From Acinetobacter sp. C26M (GTDB taxonomy: Bacteria > Pseudomonadota > Gammaproteobacteria > Pseudomonadales > Moraxellaceae): a stretch of DNA of 64,000 bases. Shown here piece after piece: positions 63,712-64,000 of the stretch; position 1 is the first letter of the stretch, and each line of letters begins with the position of its first letter. The notes under the pieces are model-generated. The model searched no databases, was not told where the DNA came from, and saw nothing but the letters and a program-made list of their open reading frames with translations. The position numbers and the translations under genes are program-made. The DNA is taken from positions 2,294,001-2,358,000 of the forward strand of contig NZ_CP098478.1 of assembly GCF_023702675.1 (NCBI RefSeq), read 5' to 3'.

Positions 63712-64000
63712 TTACTTAGGTGAAGTATTACCTAGCGCAGGATTATCAATTGCATCCTTACATTGTGCTTTATCACGCTCATAATCAGCCTGCTTTTGAG
63801 TCGATGCACTGGCATTATCTTTTACATCGCGTGCCCACGTATCCAAACTGGTCAATGCCTTGCGACACAATGCATATTTACCTTCAGTCACGGAATCGGT
63901 CATTTTGACATTGATACGCCAATCTGTACTGAGCTGACGCAATGGTTTTCTGACTTTTTCTTCAATCTCACCAACTTGTTTATTATAAACAATCGGATCG
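63712..64000 (-). CDS. C-terminal part of a hypothetical protein (partial)
   Basis: The open frame continues past the window edge; a TTG at 63942 is only an internal codon. The visible 95 residues (PIVYNKQVGEIEEKVRKPL ... LGNTSPK) are polar with a charged coiled-coil-like part and two cysteines (CRKALTSLDTWA, QCKDAIDN). It resembles the C-terminal half of a secreted protein, but the N-terminus is not in view. Confidence 0.6.
   Translation of the reverse strand, partial: DPIVYNKQVGEIEEKVRKPLRQLSTDWRINVKMTDSVTEGKYALCRKALTSLDTWARDVKDNASASTQKQADYERDKAQCKDAIDNPALGNTSPK

Overview
The window reads as a low-GC gammaproteobacterial chromosome and looks like Acinetobacter. The basis is the family content and protein sequences of metK, tkt, ruvC, queG, bioB, yebC and ychF, a photoregulated-pilus-like chaperone/usher cluster, an Acinetobacter-type DUF4882-like lipoprotein and SfnB-type sulfur genes. 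I made this assignment from memory of the families; no search was run.

Layout. 1-12 kb is mainly housekeeping: yceI, an OsmC protein, tkt and metK divergently arranged, fxsA, small lipoproteins, an FAD oxidoreductase and two CspA-type cold-shock genes, plus a decayed DUF3916-like gene. The initiator tRNA is at 12.0 kb. 12.4-17.4 kb holds ruvC, nnr, queG and bioB. 17.9-22.9 kb is a four-gene type 1 pilus operon (pilin, chaperone, usher, tip adhesin), followed by a lipoprotein and a pilin-like miniprotein. 25.0-30.4 kb holds a three-gene set: a catalase-like domain fused to a LodA-like quinoprotein oxidase, its LodB-like flavoprotein, and a separate catalase-like lipoprotein. 31.3-33.6 kb is a very AT-rich two-gene module of unknown function: a membrane protein with YwqK/MORN-like repeats and a Gly/Ala-rich hydrophobic domain, and a helical partner.

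From a CAU-anticodon tRNA (33.8 kb) and an intact tyrosine integrase to about 48.5 kb lies a genomic island. It contains two tail-spike-like genes with the same N-terminal anchor (one frame-split), a run of immunity-like genes with duplicated paralogues and a toxin-tail remnant, a second DUF4882-like gene, and at least five broken phage genes. It then carries an isochorismatase-family hydrolase, a NUDIX-like protein and a protein of unknown function. The indels and nonsense codons in the phage genes point to an old, decaying prophage whose cargo genes are still open.

Core chromosome resumes at 48.6 kb with an acyltransferase, yebC, an Lrp regulator and a GST. A compact sulfur-acquisition operon follows (two SfnB-like flavoenzymes, an LLM-type monooxygenase and a MetQNI-like ABC transporter). 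The end of the window has ychF, a GlxA-type regulator, an alpha/beta hydrolase, an Mpo1-like protein, a Crp-family regulator and two small envelope or secreted proteins.

The two best candidates for undescribed biology are the catalase/LodA fusion with its neighbours, and the AT-rich two-gene membrane module beside the tRNA/integrase.
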